DNA from: Arenibacter algicola
GTDB lineage: Bacteria; Bacteroidota; Bacteroidia; Flavobacteriales; Flavobacteriaceae
NCBI RefSeq assembly: GCF_018860365.1
Contig: NZ_JAHKPO010000003.1
Coordinates: 1,054,001 to 1,118,000 of the forward strand
DNA length: 64,000 bases
Reading direction: 5' to 3'
Below are positions 10,246 to 19,664 of the stretch, piece after piece. How positions within the stretch are numbered: position 1 is the stretch's first letter; the number at the start of each line of letters is the position of its first letter. A program made the translations under genes and the position numbers. Under the pieces are notes generated by a model. It searched no databases. It had not been told where the DNA came from and saw only the letters and a list, made by a program, of their open reading frames with translations.

Positions 10246-11754
10246 ATGAATAATTATATAAAATATATAGGCCTAATATTAATCGGAATATTATTCTACA
10301 ATTGTAGTAAAATTTTGGAACCAGAACCTGAAGGGCAAGTTGCTCTTGATGCCCTTTTGGCCACAGAAGAAGGGCTAATTACAGGTGTCAATGGTATTTT
10401 TCAACCCTTGCATAACATTTATGCAGGTGGTACCATGGTGCAGATGGCAGGTAGGTCAAGTGACGATACTTGGACATGGCGAAAAGAAACGGAATCCGAT
10501 ATTTTTAATATTGACGAAGCATTCGGTCTTATAGAGACTACCTGGGAGAATCATTATCGTGGAATTACCCGGGCCAATACAGTGCTGGAGAGATTGCCGT
10601 TGGTTGAATCCTTTTCAAGTGAAGAAATGAGGCTCCTAATAGAGGGACAAAGCAAGTTTATGCGTGCTTATTACTATTTTAATTTAGTCAGGTTCTATGG
10701 AGGAGTTCCATTATTGGTAAACGAAATAAAAACACCTGCTGACGCTGAATTGCCGAGGTCTTCCATACAGGAGATTTATACCCAAATAAAATTGGATCTG
10801 GGAGATGCAATATCCCTTCTGCCTACGACCTATACTGGTGGCAGCGGAAAAGAAGTTGGTAGGCCGACAAAATATGCGGCCCTGGCGCTATTGGCTACTG
10901 TAAATCTTGAATTGGAAGAATGGGAAGGGGTAGTGTCAAATACCAACGAAATCATTGGAAAGGGGCGTCTATTGGACAATTATGCGGATAATTTTAACGG
11001 GTCCCAAGAAAATGGTCCAGGTTCCATTTTTGAAGTACAATATGGAGGTGAGACAGGGGCTACAACAATTAATACCCGTGATATTTTTGCGCCTCCCGCT
11101 TTGCAAGGTGGTTCAGCTAATTTACCCACCGATGATACTTGGAACGGTGAAGGGGGTAGTTTGTCATCCGGTAATGGTATTGTTCAAGAATATGAACCAG
11201 GCGATAAACGAAAAGATGTTACCCTGGCAAGCTATGACTTGGATAATTTCTTGTTTCCCGACCAACCAATAGGTAGCCTTTTATATATAAACAAGTATTT
11301 CAATGAGGTTGATCAGCCTATAAACCAAAGTACGTGGAACTTTCCTATTATAAGATATGCGGATGTGCTATTAATGCGGGCAGAAGCATTGAATGAAATT
11401 GGTTATGTGCCTAATGGGGAAGCCTTTGTGCTTTTGAATGAAATCAGGGTCAAGGCAGGTCTGGGAGCACATGATGCATTATCATTGACCACTCAACAAG
11501 AATTTAGGGAAGCCCTAAGAAAGGAGAGAAGAGTAGAACTGGCTTTTGAGAGCAAACGCTATTTTGATTTGAATAGATGGGGCATCTTAAAGGACAGAAT
11601 CCAATTTCAAATGGATATTAAAGGGGAATTAACATTTCCAAGCAATAGATTAATTTCGCACCCTATTACAGGGAAGTCATATTTTCTATATCCAATTCCA
11701 TTGGTGGAGTTTTCCAACAATGCCAACCTGCAAGAGCAGAATCCTGGGTATTAA
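10246..11754 (+). CDS. SusD/RagB-family surface lipoprotein (module 1)
   Basis: A 502-residue substrate-binding lipoprotein that caps the SusC barrel on the cell surface. The N-terminus is a lipoprotein signal with the acylated cysteine at residue 20 (LFYNC/SK). The helical TPR-like SusD fold is indicated by the segments FMRAYYYFNLVRFYGGVPLL, the mid-region KYAALALLATVNLEL, and the C-terminal hallmark RYADVLLMRAEALNEIG with LRKERRVELAFESKRYFDLNRWG. It is directly downstream of susC and certainly cotranscribed. Ligand residues cannot be predicted. Confidence 0.94.
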   Translation: MNNYIKYIGLILIGILFYNCSKILEPEPEGQVALDALLATEEGLITGVNGIFQPLHNIYAGGTMVQMAGRSSDDTWTWRKETESDIFNIDEAFGLIETTWENHYRGITRANTVLERLPLVESFSSEEMRLLIEGQSKFMRAYYYFNLVRFYGGVPLLVNEIKTPADAELPRSSIQEIYTQIKLDLGDAISLLPTTYTGGSGKEVGRPTKYAALALLATVNLELEEWEGVVSNTNEIIGKGRLLDNYADNFNGSQENGPGSIFEVQYGGETGATTINTRDIFAPPALQGGSANLPTDDTWNGEGGSLSSGNGIVQEYEPGDKRKDVTLASYDLDNFLFPDQPIGSLLYINKYFNEVDQPINQSTWNFPIIRYADVLLMRAEALNEIGYVPNGEAFVLLNEIRVKAGLGAHDALSLTTQQEFREALRKERRVELAFESKRYFDLNRWGILKDRIQFQMDIKGELTFPSNRLISHPITGKSYFLYPIPLVEFSNNANLQEQNPGY

Positions 11755-11798
11755 TTTAATATATCAGGTCTTTACATTACTAAATTTCAATGCCGACG

Positions 11799-11826
11799 AG
11801 GGTTTCTAGACATTCATAGAAACCCT
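11799..11826 (+). terminator. Hairpin after susD (module 1), possible partial terminator
   Basis: AGGGTTTCT (11799-11807) and AGAAACCCT (11818-11826) form a perfect nine-pair stem with a ten-base loop. Only TTTAA follows, so termination would be weak. It could instead lower expression of the sulfatases relative to susCD or protect the susCD message. Confidence 0.45.
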
Positions 11827-11934
11827 TTAAAGGCATATTTTGTATGCACAAGCCAAGTTTTATAATGTCTTGAACGCAAAGGCGAAAATTTAGTATGTTA
11901 GAACAATCTATATGTAAATTTAAACAATAGAATT

Positions 11935-13488
11935 ATGACATTAGATAATAAAAAATACGATTTTTTACGTCAATGGCCAGTTGTGGTGGCGTGCCTATCT
12001 ATGGTAATTGTTTCTTGTGGTTCAAACACTTCCAAGAAATCATTGGAAGAGGAAAAGACGGAGGATAATCGTCCAAATATCGTCTATATCTTGGCCGATG
12101 ACATGGGATATGGTGATTTGTCTTCCCTAAATCCGAATTCTGGAATTAAAACGCCATTTATGGATGGGATTGTGGAACAGGGCATGTACTTTACGGATGC
12201 ACATTCCAATTCAGCAGTTTGTACACCTACCCGATATGGAATTCTTACAGGTCGCTATGCCTGGAGAAGCAGATTAAAGGAAGGGGTTTTGTGGGGCTAT
12301 GACCAACCATTGATTGAAGCCGACCGAACTACGGTGGCCTCATTTTTACAAGATAATGGTTACAATACAGCATGTATTGGCAAATGGCATTTGGGGCTGG
12401 GTTGGCAGGCTAAGAATTCGGAAAAGCCCATTGCAAAATACGAATGGGACAAGGTCTTTGAAGAAGGAGCTGACAGCAATGTAGATTTTAGTAAAAAGGT
12501 TAGCGGCCCAAATACATTAGGCTTTAATTATTCTTATATCATTCCTTCTTCCTTGGATATGACACCATACCTATATTTGGAAAATGAAAAGGCAACCGAA
12601 CTTCCTACAGCTTACACAAAAGGCAAAAGTCAGGCCAAGGATGGAAGAGGAGTATTTTGGAGACCAGGAGAAGTTGCTCCCAACTTCGACTTTAATCAGG
12701 TTATGGATCATCTAACTTTTAAGGCTACAAATTATATAACTGAACAAAAGAAGTCAAAGGAACCATTTTTCCTTTATTTCCCATTAACTGCACCACACAC
12801 ACCTTGGTTACCAACTGAAGAGGTGAATGGAAAATCGAATGCAGGACGTTATGGTGATTTTGTAACCCTGGTAGATAATACTGTTGGCGCTGTCTTAAAG
12901 GCTTTGGAAGAATCTGGCAAGGCCGAAAATACCTTAATTATTGTTACCTCGGACAACGGTTCTAATTGGACGGAGGAAGACAAAGCACAATATGAACATC
13001 GTGCAAATTATATTTATCGTGGTCAGAAAGCAGATATTTACGAAGGTGGACACCGTATCCCTTTTATTGCGCGGTGGCCGGGAAAAATTAAACCGGGAAG
13101 TGTTTCTGATCAAGTTCTTTGTACCACCGATCTATTGGCTACTCTATCGGGTATAGTCGGTAAAGATTTGCCCAAGGGTGCGGGGGAAGATAGTTATGAT
13201 ATGTTACCTGCCTTTACAGGAAAAGCACAAAAGCAGATTAGAGATTTTACTGTTCATCATTCCCTAAATGGATTTTTTGCGATTCGAAAAGATCAATGGA
13301 AACTTACCACATCTCTCGGTTCTGGAGGTTTTACCAAACCCGACGAAATAAAGCCGGAAAAAGGAAATCCAAACGCAACTTTGTATAATTTGAAGGAGGA
13401 TCCAAAGGAAACCAAAAATGTTTATGGGGAACACCCTGATGTTGTAGAGGCACTTTTAACGCTTTTGGATGATGCCAAAAAAATGTAA
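11935..13488 (+). CDS. Secreted sulfatase (formylglycine-dependent, S1 type), lipoprotein
   Basis: A 517-residue sulfatase expected to remove sulfate esters from a polysaccharide or oligosaccharide. It has a lipoprotein-type signal with cysteine at about residue 28 (VIVSC/GS). Metal-binding aspartates lie in [10 protein letters not shown] (about 53-61). The sulfatase signature VCTPTRYGILTGR has Cys96 as the residue converted to formylglycine. Other type I sulfatase landmarks are [25 protein letters not shown] and VTSDNGSNW. Conversion needs an FGE or anSME maturation enzyme, which is not in this window. It is the first of three consecutive sulfatase genes and is more like the second than the third in the way its central part is built. 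Confidence 0.95.
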   Translation: MTLDNKKYDFLRQWPVVVACLSMVIVSCGSNTSKKSLEEEKTEDNRPNIVYILADDMGYGDLSSLNPNSGIKTPFMDGIVEQGMYFTDAHSNSAVCTPTRYGILTGRYAWRSRLKEGVLWGYDQPLIEADRTTVASFLQDNGYNTACIGKWHLGLGWQAKNSEKPIAKYEWDKVFEEGADSNVDFSKKVSGPNTLGFNYSYIIPSSLDMTPYLYLENEKATELPTAYTKGKSQAKDGRGVFWRPGEVAPNFDFNQVMDHLTFKATNYITEQKKSKEPFFLYFPLTAPHTPWLPTEEVNGKSNAGRYGDFVTLVDNTVGAVLKALEESGKAENTLIIVTSDNGSNWTEEDKAQYEHRANYIYRGQKADIYEGGHRIPFIARWPGKIKPGSVSDQVLCTTDLLATLSGIVGKDLPKGAGEDSYDMLPAFTGKAQKQIRDFTVHHSLNGFFAIRKDQWKLTTSLGSGGFTKPDEIKPEKGNPNATLYNLKEDPKETKNVYGEHPDVVEALLTLLDDAKKM

Positions 13489-13517
13489 TCGACCTAAACA
13501 TACAATTATAGAATCAA

Positions 13518-15092
13518 ATGAATAAAATCCTTATACGTTCGGTGGCATGTTTTTTTATGGTTCTCATTACCTCTTGTGGAGATAATCAACAATCCAAGAA
13601 AGAGGGGGCAATTCAAAAAGAAAACTTGCCCAATATTGTTATAATTTATGCGGACGATATGGGCTACGGAGATCTTCATTATCAGAATCCGGACTCTAAA
13701 ATACCTACACCTAATCTTGATCAACTGGCTTCGGAAGGTATGCGTTTTACGGATGCCCACAGTTCTTCTGGAATCTGTTCTCCTAGTCGTTTTGCTTTGT
13801 TAACTGGGACATACCATTGGCGAAATCAACATGGAATAGTAAATTCATTTGGCATACCCTTCTTCAAGGAATCCGATGTTACACTTCCACAGGTTTTACA
13901 AAAATCAGGCTACACTACGGCTTGTATTGGTAAGTGGCATTTGGGATGGGATTGGAAGTTTAAGAATGAGCCATCAGGAAAAACGGTGCAGGGGGAAAGA
14001 GAGGTAAACTACTACCTTCCCCAGGATATAGATTGGAGTGCTCCAATTTCAGGTGGACCTTTAGATCGGGGTTTTGATTACTATTTTGGTGATGGTACCA
14101 TAAATTTCCCGCCCTATGCATGGATTGAAAACGATAAATTTGTAGAACTGCCGACAAAAGATCAAGACATTGTTAAGAGAGGTTTTGAGACCAAAGAAGG
14201 GAATTGGGAATTTCGTCCAGGACCAATGGTAGAAGGATGGGACCCTTATAAAGTATTACCTACCCTTACCCAAAAAGCAGTTGAATACGTAAATGGACAA
14301 GAGAAGGACAAACCCTTTTTTCTATATTTTGCACTTCCCTCGCCGCATGCACCTATAATTCCTAACGATGAGTTTATTGGAACGTCTGAAGCAGGGGGTT
14401 ATGGAGATTTTATGGTACAGACGGACTGGGTTGCCGGACAGGTGTTAAAAGCCTTGAAAGAGAAAGGTTTAGATAAGAATACCATTGTTATATTCAGTGC
14501 CGATAATGGTCCCGAAAAATATGCGTTCGAACGGGCAGAAAAATATGGCCACTTTAGTATGGGTGATTTTCGGGGTTTAAAACGCGATGTATGGGAAGGA
14601 GGCCACCACGTACCATTTATTGTAAAATGGCCTGGAAAGGTCAGTGCCGGTTCTGTTTCCAAGGAGGTAATATCCCAGGTGGATATCATGGCCACACTGG
14701 CGGCTGCCACCAATACTCCCTTGGCAGAAGGAGCAGCTCCTGATAGCTATAATTTACTACCGATTTTTAAGGGGGAAAAATATACTTCACCCTTACGCGA
14801 AGCTACAGTTCACAACACTTTTGAAAAGGCATGGGGGTTGAGGCAGGGTAAGTGGCTTTATATCAATGCTCCTTCTGGCGAACATACCAAAATGCCGGAC
14901 TCCTTTAAAAAGCTAAGGAATTACACTGACTTTGAAGGAGATGGTCTTTTGTTCGATATGGAGAAAGACCCCGAGCAACGCATCAATTTATTTGCTCAAC
15001 ATCCAGAGAAAATAGATACGATGGACCAGCTTTTACAAAAATATCGGGAACAAGGATATTCCGTAGAACGGACCCCTGTGGCTGCCAAATAA
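13518..15092 (+). CDS. Secreted sulfatase (formylglycine-dependent, S1 type), lipoprotein
   Basis: A 524-residue sulfatase that starts 29 bases after the previous one. The signal peptide ends in a lipobox (LITSC, Cys20), so anchoring in the outer membrane is likely. The active-site motif [12 protein letters not shown] has Cys87 as the formylglycine precursor. Metal aspartates are in [35 protein letters not shown] and [13 protein letters not shown] supply the remaining active-site parts. It shares the distinctive RPG...EGWDP/NFDF-like central region and [13 protein letters not shown]-type C-terminal segment with the upstream sulfatase, so the two are probably duplicates that diverged to different sulfate positions (inference). 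Confidence 0.95.
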   Translation: MNKILIRSVACFFMVLITSCGDNQQSKKEGAIQKENLPNIVIIYADDMGYGDLHYQNPDSKIPTPNLDQLASEGMRFTDAHSSSGICSPSRFALLTGTYHWRNQHGIVNSFGIPFFKESDVTLPQVLQKSGYTTACIGKWHLGWDWKFKNEPSGKTVQGEREVNYYLPQDIDWSAPISGGPLDRGFDYYFGDGTINFPPYAWIENDKFVELPTKDQDIVKRGFETKEGNWEFRPGPMVEGWDPYKVLPTLTQKAVEYVNGQEKDKPFFLYFALPSPHAPIIPNDEFIGTSEAGGYGDFMVQTDWVAGQVLKALKEKGLDKNTIVIFSADNGPEKYAFERAEKYGHFSMGDFRGLKRDVWEGGHHVPFIVKWPGKVSAGSVSKEVISQVDIMATLAAATNTPLAEGAAPDSYNLLPIFKGEKYTSPLREATVHNTFEKAWGLRQGKWLYINAPSGEHTKMPDSFKKLRNYTDFEGDGLLFDMEKDPEQRINLFAQHPEKIDTMDQLLQKYREQGYSVERTPVAAK

Positions 15093-15132
15093 AAACTACA
15101 CCGTAATGCATGGAATCAAAATTATCTTAGGA

Positions 15133-16509
15133 ATGATGATCAATAAAACACTTAATACAGTATGTTTCTTTCTTGTCACTTTAATAACATTGAATTCGGT
15201 TTTCTCGCAGGAATTTAAAAGTGAAGAGAACCATAGGGAAGTCCTTAAACCTAATTTTATTCTTATCATGGCCGATGATTTGGGTTATGGTGACATCTCC
15301 TGTTATGGCAATACTTATATCAACACTCCAAATATTGATAGGTTGGCGACGGAAGGAATACGGTTTACGGACTTTCATTCCAATGGGGCAGTTTGCAGTC
15401 CCACACGGGCAGCTCTATTAACAGGTAAATATCAGCAGCGTACAGGGGTAGGGGGAGTTATTACGGCTGCCAGTCATCGGGAAGTAGGATTGTCAATCAA
15501 TGAAATAACCATAGCAGATGAACTTAAGAAATATGGTTATAACACTGGTATTTTTGGTAAATGGCATTTAGGATATGACTCCAAATTCAATCCTTCCCTT
15601 CAAGGATTTGATCAATTTAGGGGTTTTGTGAGTGGGAATGTAGATTACCACGCACATATAGACCAGGAAGGATATTTTGATTGGTGGGACAACACGGAAA
15701 TTAAGGATGATAAAGGCTATACGACCGACTTGATAACAGAATATGGTTTGGATTTTATAGATAGGAATAATCCTAAAAAAACTGAAAAACCGTTTTACTT
15801 ATATCTCCCACATGAGTCCCCCCATTACCCATATCAGGGAAGAACTGATAAGGCGCTTCGCAGAGTTGGGGAAAGAGGCACCGATCCTGTACCGGAAGAT
15901 AGTATAGCAGGTATTTACAAGGAAATGGTTGAGGTTTTGGATGAGGGTGTGGGCAAGATCATGCAAAAACTTAAAGAAACAGGGTTGGATAAAAATACAA
16001 TTGTAATATTCTGCTCTGATAATGGAGCATCAAATAATGGTAACAACGGCAACTTAAGAGGATTTAAGGCCGGTTTGTATGAGGGTGGTCATCGTGTTCC
16101 AGCTATTGCTTGGTTTCCTTCAAAATTCGCAGCAGGGGCAGTAAGTGAACAGCCTGTACTCACTATGGATTTTCTTCCCACTTTTTTAGATTTTATTGGG
16201 GAAGAGCCAGAAAGTTCTGTGATAGATGGACTCAGTATTAAGAATCATCTCTTATCCAATGAAGCATTGCCAAAGCGGGATTTGTTTTGGAATTTTGGAA
16301 ATAAAAATGCAGTCAGAAGTGATATTTGGAAACTAGTGACCATTAAATTGGACGACCAGGAAACCGTTGAGTTATTTGATTTGTCAAAAGATATTTCTGA
16401 AAAAAACAATGTTGCTGAATATTATCCTAGAATAGTAAAGCGGTTACGTAAAAAACTGAAAAATTGGGAAAAGGATGTTTTTAAAGGGGTAACGTTGGTG
16501 TCAGAATAA
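15133..16509 (+). CDS. Secreted sulfatase (formylglycine-dependent, S1 type), third of the cluster
   Basis: Arylsulfatase A-like protein of 458 residues from the ATG at 15133 (adjacent ATG codons at 15133 and 15136 follow AGGA; an upstream in-frame ATG at 15106 would place nine polar residues before the signal peptide). A Sec signal ends near LNSVFSQ, with no lipobox cysteine, so this one may be soluble in the periplasm. The signature is VCSPTRAALLTGKYQQRTG; metal-binding aspartates are in IMADDLGYGD; IFGKWHLGYD, YLPHESPHYP and CSDNGASNNG follow. Its shorter length and RTGVGGV continuation distinguish it from the two upstream sulfatases, so a different regiospecificity is likely. It is the last gene before the strong terminator. 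Confidence 0.94.
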   Translation: MMINKTLNTVCFFLVTLITLNSVFSQEFKSEENHREVLKPNFILIMADDLGYGDISCYGNTYINTPNIDRLATEGIRFTDFHSNGAVCSPTRAALLTGKYQQRTGVGGVITAASHREVGLSINEITIADELKKYGYNTGIFGKWHLGYDSKFNPSLQGFDQFRGFVSGNVDYHAHIDQEGYFDWWDNTEIKDDKGYTTDLITEYGLDFIDRNNPKKTEKPFYLYLPHESPHYPYQGRTDKALRRVGERGTDPVPEDSIAGIYKEMVEVLDEGVGKIMQKLKETGLDKNTIVIFCSDNGASNNGNNGNLRGFKAGLYEGGHRVPAIAWFPSKFAAGAVSEQPVLTMDFLPTFLDFIGEEPESSVIDGLSIKNHLLSNEALPKRDLFWNFGNKNAVRSDIWKLVTIKLDDQETVELFDLSKDISEKNNVAEYYPRIVKRLRKKLKNWEKDVFKGVTLVSE

Positions 16510-16565
16510 TACATTATTGAGGTAAGTAGTTTTTAGAATATTAAGTTTTGAGTTAGTTTAGTTGC

Positions 16566-16603
16566 AAAAGGAACAATGGGAAACTGTTGTTCCTTTTTTT
16601 TTT
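16566..16603 (+). terminator. Intrinsic terminator closing module 1
   Basis: GGAACAA (16570-16576), loop TGGGAAACTG, TTGTTCC (16587-16593), then ten T. The A/T flanks extend the stem. A near-copy, including the upstream GAGTTAG..TTAGTTG stretch, lies at 32275-32311 after module 2. Confidence 0.92.
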
Positions 16604-17127
16604 GTAACCGTAAAGAAATATGAAAATCTTATGTTAATTGGGTAAGGTGGTAATTGAGATAGAAAAATGGAAGTAATGGTGGAGATCCATGGTTGAGATA
16701 CCGTAACAATAAATCCTATCCGTTAAAAATCAATTTGAAATAAAAAGTATTCCGAGCAAATAAAGAAGGTTAGTATCCAAACTATTAAATTTTAATATTG
16801 GGACTAGGCTAAATTGTAGGAAGGAACCAATTGAACCCTTACTAAGGACTCAAATTTTAACTGGGGTAAAATTACTCAATCGGGGTAAAATTACCCAATA
16901 TAATGTATTGACTTCATTCTTCGCAGGTAATGTTATTGATTGTATTTCAGGTGTTTATAATCTAGATTTTTAATGTGCCATTGTCCATGGCACAACCTTT
17001 GCGCTGGGCAGATAATTAGGCAATAAGCTTTTCACAATATTCTAAAAAAAACAAACGGATATTAGTGGAATTCCGCCGACCGTATACAAAAACAGAAAAA
17101 TTGACAAACCCCCTTAAAAACACAGTT
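16604..17127. other. Long intergenic region with operator-like repeats
   Basis: About 520 bases without a convincing gene. It holds two tandem 18-base copies of GGGGTAAAATTACYCAAT at 16863-16880 and 16882-16899 (period 19; the second contains the palindrome GGGTAAAATTACCC). It also holds a perfect eight-base inverted repeat, TGTGCCAT-N5-ATGGCACA, at 16974-16994. Both lie upstream of the small secreted protein gene at 17128 and look like binding sites for dimeric regulators. No tRNA or hairpin with a T tract is seen apart from the terminator at its left edge. Confidence 0.5.
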
Positions 17128-17496
17128 ATGAAAAAAATAATTTTTGCAGTCTTATTCACGGTGGGAATCTTAAGCATTAACGCGCAAAGTGGCGGGCCCG
17201 AAGTTCTTAAAGAGGTAAAGGCAGGAGATATGCTTCAGATTGGGCGCCCGGACTCCCCTAGTTTTAAGCATATTGATTTTCCTAGGGCTAATACTATTAT
17301 TAAAAATGGAGGTATTGCCAACTATAAAAAAATGGAAGGGGTCAAGGTGGTTGTTACAGCTGTAAAGGAAAAAAAGGACGGTACCTTACAGGTCAAGATC
17401 AAAAGGACTGATGGTGGGCGATTTTTTGGTATCCATAGTGTTGTATCCGCAGATTTAAAGGATGCACTTGTATCAGGTGAACTTAGAGGAATTTAA
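17128..17496 (+). CDS. Small secreted protein of unknown function
   Basis: I do not recognise this family. From the ATG at 17128 the product is 122 residues with a clear Sec signal (MKKIIFAVLFTVGILSINAQ). The mature part is about 100 residues, basic, with alternating hydrophobic strands (VKVVVTAVKEKKDGTLQVKIKR) suggestive of a small beta-rich domain, and no cysteine. An in-frame ATG at 17065 would add a polar stretch before the signal peptide and is less likely. It stands alone between two utilisation modules, behind a long upstream region with operator-like repeats, so it may be individually regulated. Confidence 0.75.
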   Translation: MKKIIFAVLFTVGILSINAQSGGPEVLKEVKAGDMLQIGRPDSPSFKHIDFPRANTIIKNGGIANYKKMEGVKVVVTAVKEKKDGTLQVKIKRTDGGRFFGIHSVVSADLKDALVSGELRGI

Positions 17497-17516
17497 TTTT
17501 TAAATGGTTGGTTTTA

Positions 17517-17577
17517 TCCGTCCAGTTCTGTTGTTTTAGTTGCTAAAGTTGGTTATATACGGGCTGGACGGAATTTT
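17517..17577 (+). terminator. Long inverted repeat after the small secreted protein gene
   Basis: TCCGTCCAG (17517-17525) pairs with CTGGACGGA (17564-17572) over nine bases with a 38-base internal loop, and ATTTTC follows. It may act as a weak terminator or as a structured 3' end. Confidence 0.35.
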
Positions 17578-17641
17578 CTATTCTATTGTATAAATAGACA
17601 CGTTTTTAATAATTTGATGTAAACCCTAATAAAACAAAAAA

Positions 17642-18277
17642 ATGGATAAAAAATTGACTCTAAAACAGCGTCTTAATACCGGTTTTATCTTGGCAATAGC
17701 ATTTTTATTGGTGCTTACATCGAATGAATTGAACAGAAGAAACTTCTCTACCGCAGACCATACCGTGAACTCTGTTTTTGAAGATCGGGTGGTCGCCCTT
17801 GAATATATCTATAGACTTAACAACCTTTTTCACCAGAAAGAGTTGGAGTGGTCCTCTGCAAAGGGAATCATGGACCATAATGCCAATGGCGAAAGCATTA
17901 AAGAACTACTGGAGAATTTCTCTAAAACTAAATTAACACCTAATGAATCGGTCCATTTTACACTGTTGAAAGAGAACTATAGGGAATTACAAACCTTGGA
18001 AAATAGTTTTTCTAGAACACCAGCATCTACGGAAATCGGAAATACAAAAGAATTCAGTGCCCTATTTGAAAAAATCGGCGACAATCTGGATAAACTTTCC
18101 AAAGTGCAGCTTTCTGAAGGGCGTCAGTTGACCTATTTATCCAATAAGGCATTAAGTATGAACCTATTGCTATCTAAGCTTCAAGTTGCGTTTTTGATTA
18201 TCATTGGTCTTCTTATGGTACTCATTATTTTTCACGGAGAAAAACCGTTTATAAGGATGATTGGGAAAGATGCTTAA
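17642..18277 (+). CDS. Membrane protein with four-helix-bundle MCP-like sensor domain, no output domain
   Basis: A 211-residue inner-membrane protein. A first membrane helix (about residues 13-27) is followed by a helical periplasmic region of about 145 residues rich in Glu, Lys and Asn, resembling the 4HB_MCP sensor fold. A second membrane helix (about 178-200, LLLSKLQVAFLIIIGLLMVLIIF) and a short basic cytoplasmic tail complete it. There is no HAMP, kinase, GGDEF or methyl-accepting domain, and the gene ends normally with a stop codon. Stand-alone proteins of this shape occur in Bacteroidota, with unknown role. It may act through a partner protein; the sequence does not say which. Confidence 0.7.
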   Translation: MDKKLTLKQRLNTGFILAIAFLLVLTSNELNRRNFSTADHTVNSVFEDRVVALEYIYRLNNLFHQKELEWSSAKGIMDHNANGESIKELLENFSKTKLTPNESVHFTLLKENYRELQTLENSFSRTPASTEIGNTKEFSALFEKIGDNLDKLSKVQLSEGRQLTYLSNKALSMNLLLSKLQVAFLIIIGLLMVLIIFHGEKPFIRMIGKDA

Positions 18278-18351
18278 ATTATTCCAGTATCTCAATTCTT
18301 TCTAATATTCATTCTATCTATTTCAGTAGACCCTTTGCTGTTTGGTAAATT

Positions 18352-19341
18352 CTAATCCCTCAAAAGTTTTTTAAGCTTTGTTTGATACCCTTGAAGGTAA
18401 TTTATTTTTGTCTTTTCATCAAGATATGAAAGTTCGATTAGGGATAGTACTTTAGCTTGGTTTGTCGTTAAACTTTTGAATGCCTTTTCATATTGTCTTT
18501 TAGAAATGCCAGCAAGTTCCGCTAGTTGAAAAAACTGCTCTGTAACCTTACCTCTTGATTTGTCTAGAGGTATAAGTCCATCTTCTAAGGCAAAATCCCT
18601 ATCTTCAATATGAATTCTACTGTTTAATAGGTCATAAGCAGGACTCAATTTAAAATCTCCCAAAGCAGTTTCCATTAAAGAGAAATTTTTGAAATGGGCA
18701 TCACCGTTAGATATTAAATAATTGAAAAGAAGTAACTTAAATAGTTTGATGGCCTCGATTGGATAGGCAGGAACATACTTTTTTAAAAGTTCAAAAAGTT
18801 GTAAATAATTTCCCGAATATTTAAAATCTGTTCCATGGGTTTGTGGTGTTCTGCCGGCTAGAGTAGCAAAGTCTTCAATTGCCAATTTAGTACCGTCTTC
18901 TTGCACATCAAAACGTTTGGTAATATATGCGGGGTCTCCGTTTTTAAAGAATACGAGGCCGTTTTCCGCAGTTTCGATTCCGAATACTTGACGTGCCAAC
19001 TGCATGCTCAAATGTTCGTTGGCCGGCATTTGATCTTTACGGGTTCCCACATTGGGAATAGGTTTTAAAATATACTGCCCTTGTTCTCCTTCATTTATCA
19101 AACGTAGTTTGTTCTTCTCCAATAATACTGAGAACTTTTCTTGTACACCAGAAATGGATAAACGTATTTTGTTTTCTTTAAAGAGTTCTTCTGTAACTAC
19201 ATTAGTAACGGGCGATTCGTAGGGTAGGATAGGGCTTACCTTCCTACCATTGAATAAACGGTTTAATGCTGTTGTACTATAGGTATTTAATCCTTTCTTT
19301 AAAGTACCTGGACAGTTATTTATGTTTATCGGATTACTCAT
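18352..19341 (-). CDS. hipT: HipT-like serine/threonine kinase toxin (HipA C-terminal type)
   Basis: A 329-residue HipA-family kinase that lacks the usual HipA N-terminal subdomain, which is instead encoded separately just upstream. The glycine-rich loop reads LSISGVQEKF with serines at 62 and 64, the same Ser-Ile-Ser arrangement as the autophosphorylation site of characterised HipT. The ATP-lysine is in YILKP (Lys93). The catalytic loop is NGDAHFKNFSL (Asp214), and the metal aspartate is in SPAYDLL (Asp237). All catalytic residues are present, so it should be active. HipA/HipT kinases inactivate aminoacyl-tRNA synthetases (GltX for HipA, TrpS for HipT); the target here is unknown. It overlaps hipS by four bases. 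Confidence 0.88.
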   Translation of the reverse strand: MSNPININNCPGTLKKGLNTYSTTALNRLFNGRKVSPILPYESPVTNVVTEELFKENKIRLSISGVQEKFSVLLEKNKLRLINEGEQGQYILKPIPNVGTRKDQMPANEHLSMQLARQVFGIETAENGLVFFKNGDPAYITKRFDVQEDGTKLAIEDFATLAGRTPQTHGTDFKYSGNYLQLFELLKKYVPAYPIEAIKLFKLLLFNYLISNGDAHFKNFSLMETALGDFKLSPAYDLLNSRIHIEDRDFALEDGLIPLDKSRGKVTEQFFQLAELAGISKRQYEKAFKSLTTNQAKVLSLIELSYLDEKTKINYLQGYQTKLKKLLRD

Positions 19342-19664
19342 GCTTTTATTTCCTTAACCTGAATGGCTCCAATGGTATCATATTTCGCTGTGGTTAATAA
19401 CAGACCAAAATAGTCATTGGGATCTATACGTAACTCAAAACAAATATTTTGTTTGTTCGATCCCTCAGGAAGCATATTATAAAAAAAAGGGAATAGATAA
19501 TCCGAATGATACTCTTGTTGGTTTTTTGGTAATGTAAGGCTGATAGCAGGGGTGTCCTTTGATTCAAACCATTTGTCATGATAACGAAAGGTGAAACTTC
19601 CATCATCCGATTGGGTCAATATACCCGCTTCTTCCTTTTTGTACAAAATGACTGCTTGCCTCAT
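19338..19664 (-). CDS. hipS: HipS-like antitoxin (separate HipA N-terminal subdomain)
   Basis: A 108-residue protein equivalent to the HipA_N/Couple_hipA subdomain that precedes the kinase in two-gene hipBA systems. Landmarks are SLTLP in the middle, FFYNMLPEGSNKQ (the FxNLLPEG motif of HipA N-termini), and the DYFGLLLTTAKYDTIGAI end. In the described HipBST system this small protein is the antitoxin and HipB only augments it. Its ATG overlaps the hipB stop by four bases, and its stop overlaps the hipT start by four bases. A frameshifted hipA is an alternative, but the clean overlapping start and stop codons make a genuine split gene more likely. Confidence 0.85.
   Translation of the reverse strand: MRQAVILYKKEEAGILTQSDDGSFTFRYHDKWFESKDTPAISLTLPKNQQEYHSDYLFPFFYNMLPEGSNKQNICFELRIDPNDYFGLLLTTAKYDTIGAIQVKEIKA

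Noticed and set aside
19338-19664. Frameshifted hipA pseudogene
   Set aside because: Both halves have proper starts and stops with four-base overlaps and intact motifs, and the arrangement matches the known HipBST organisation.
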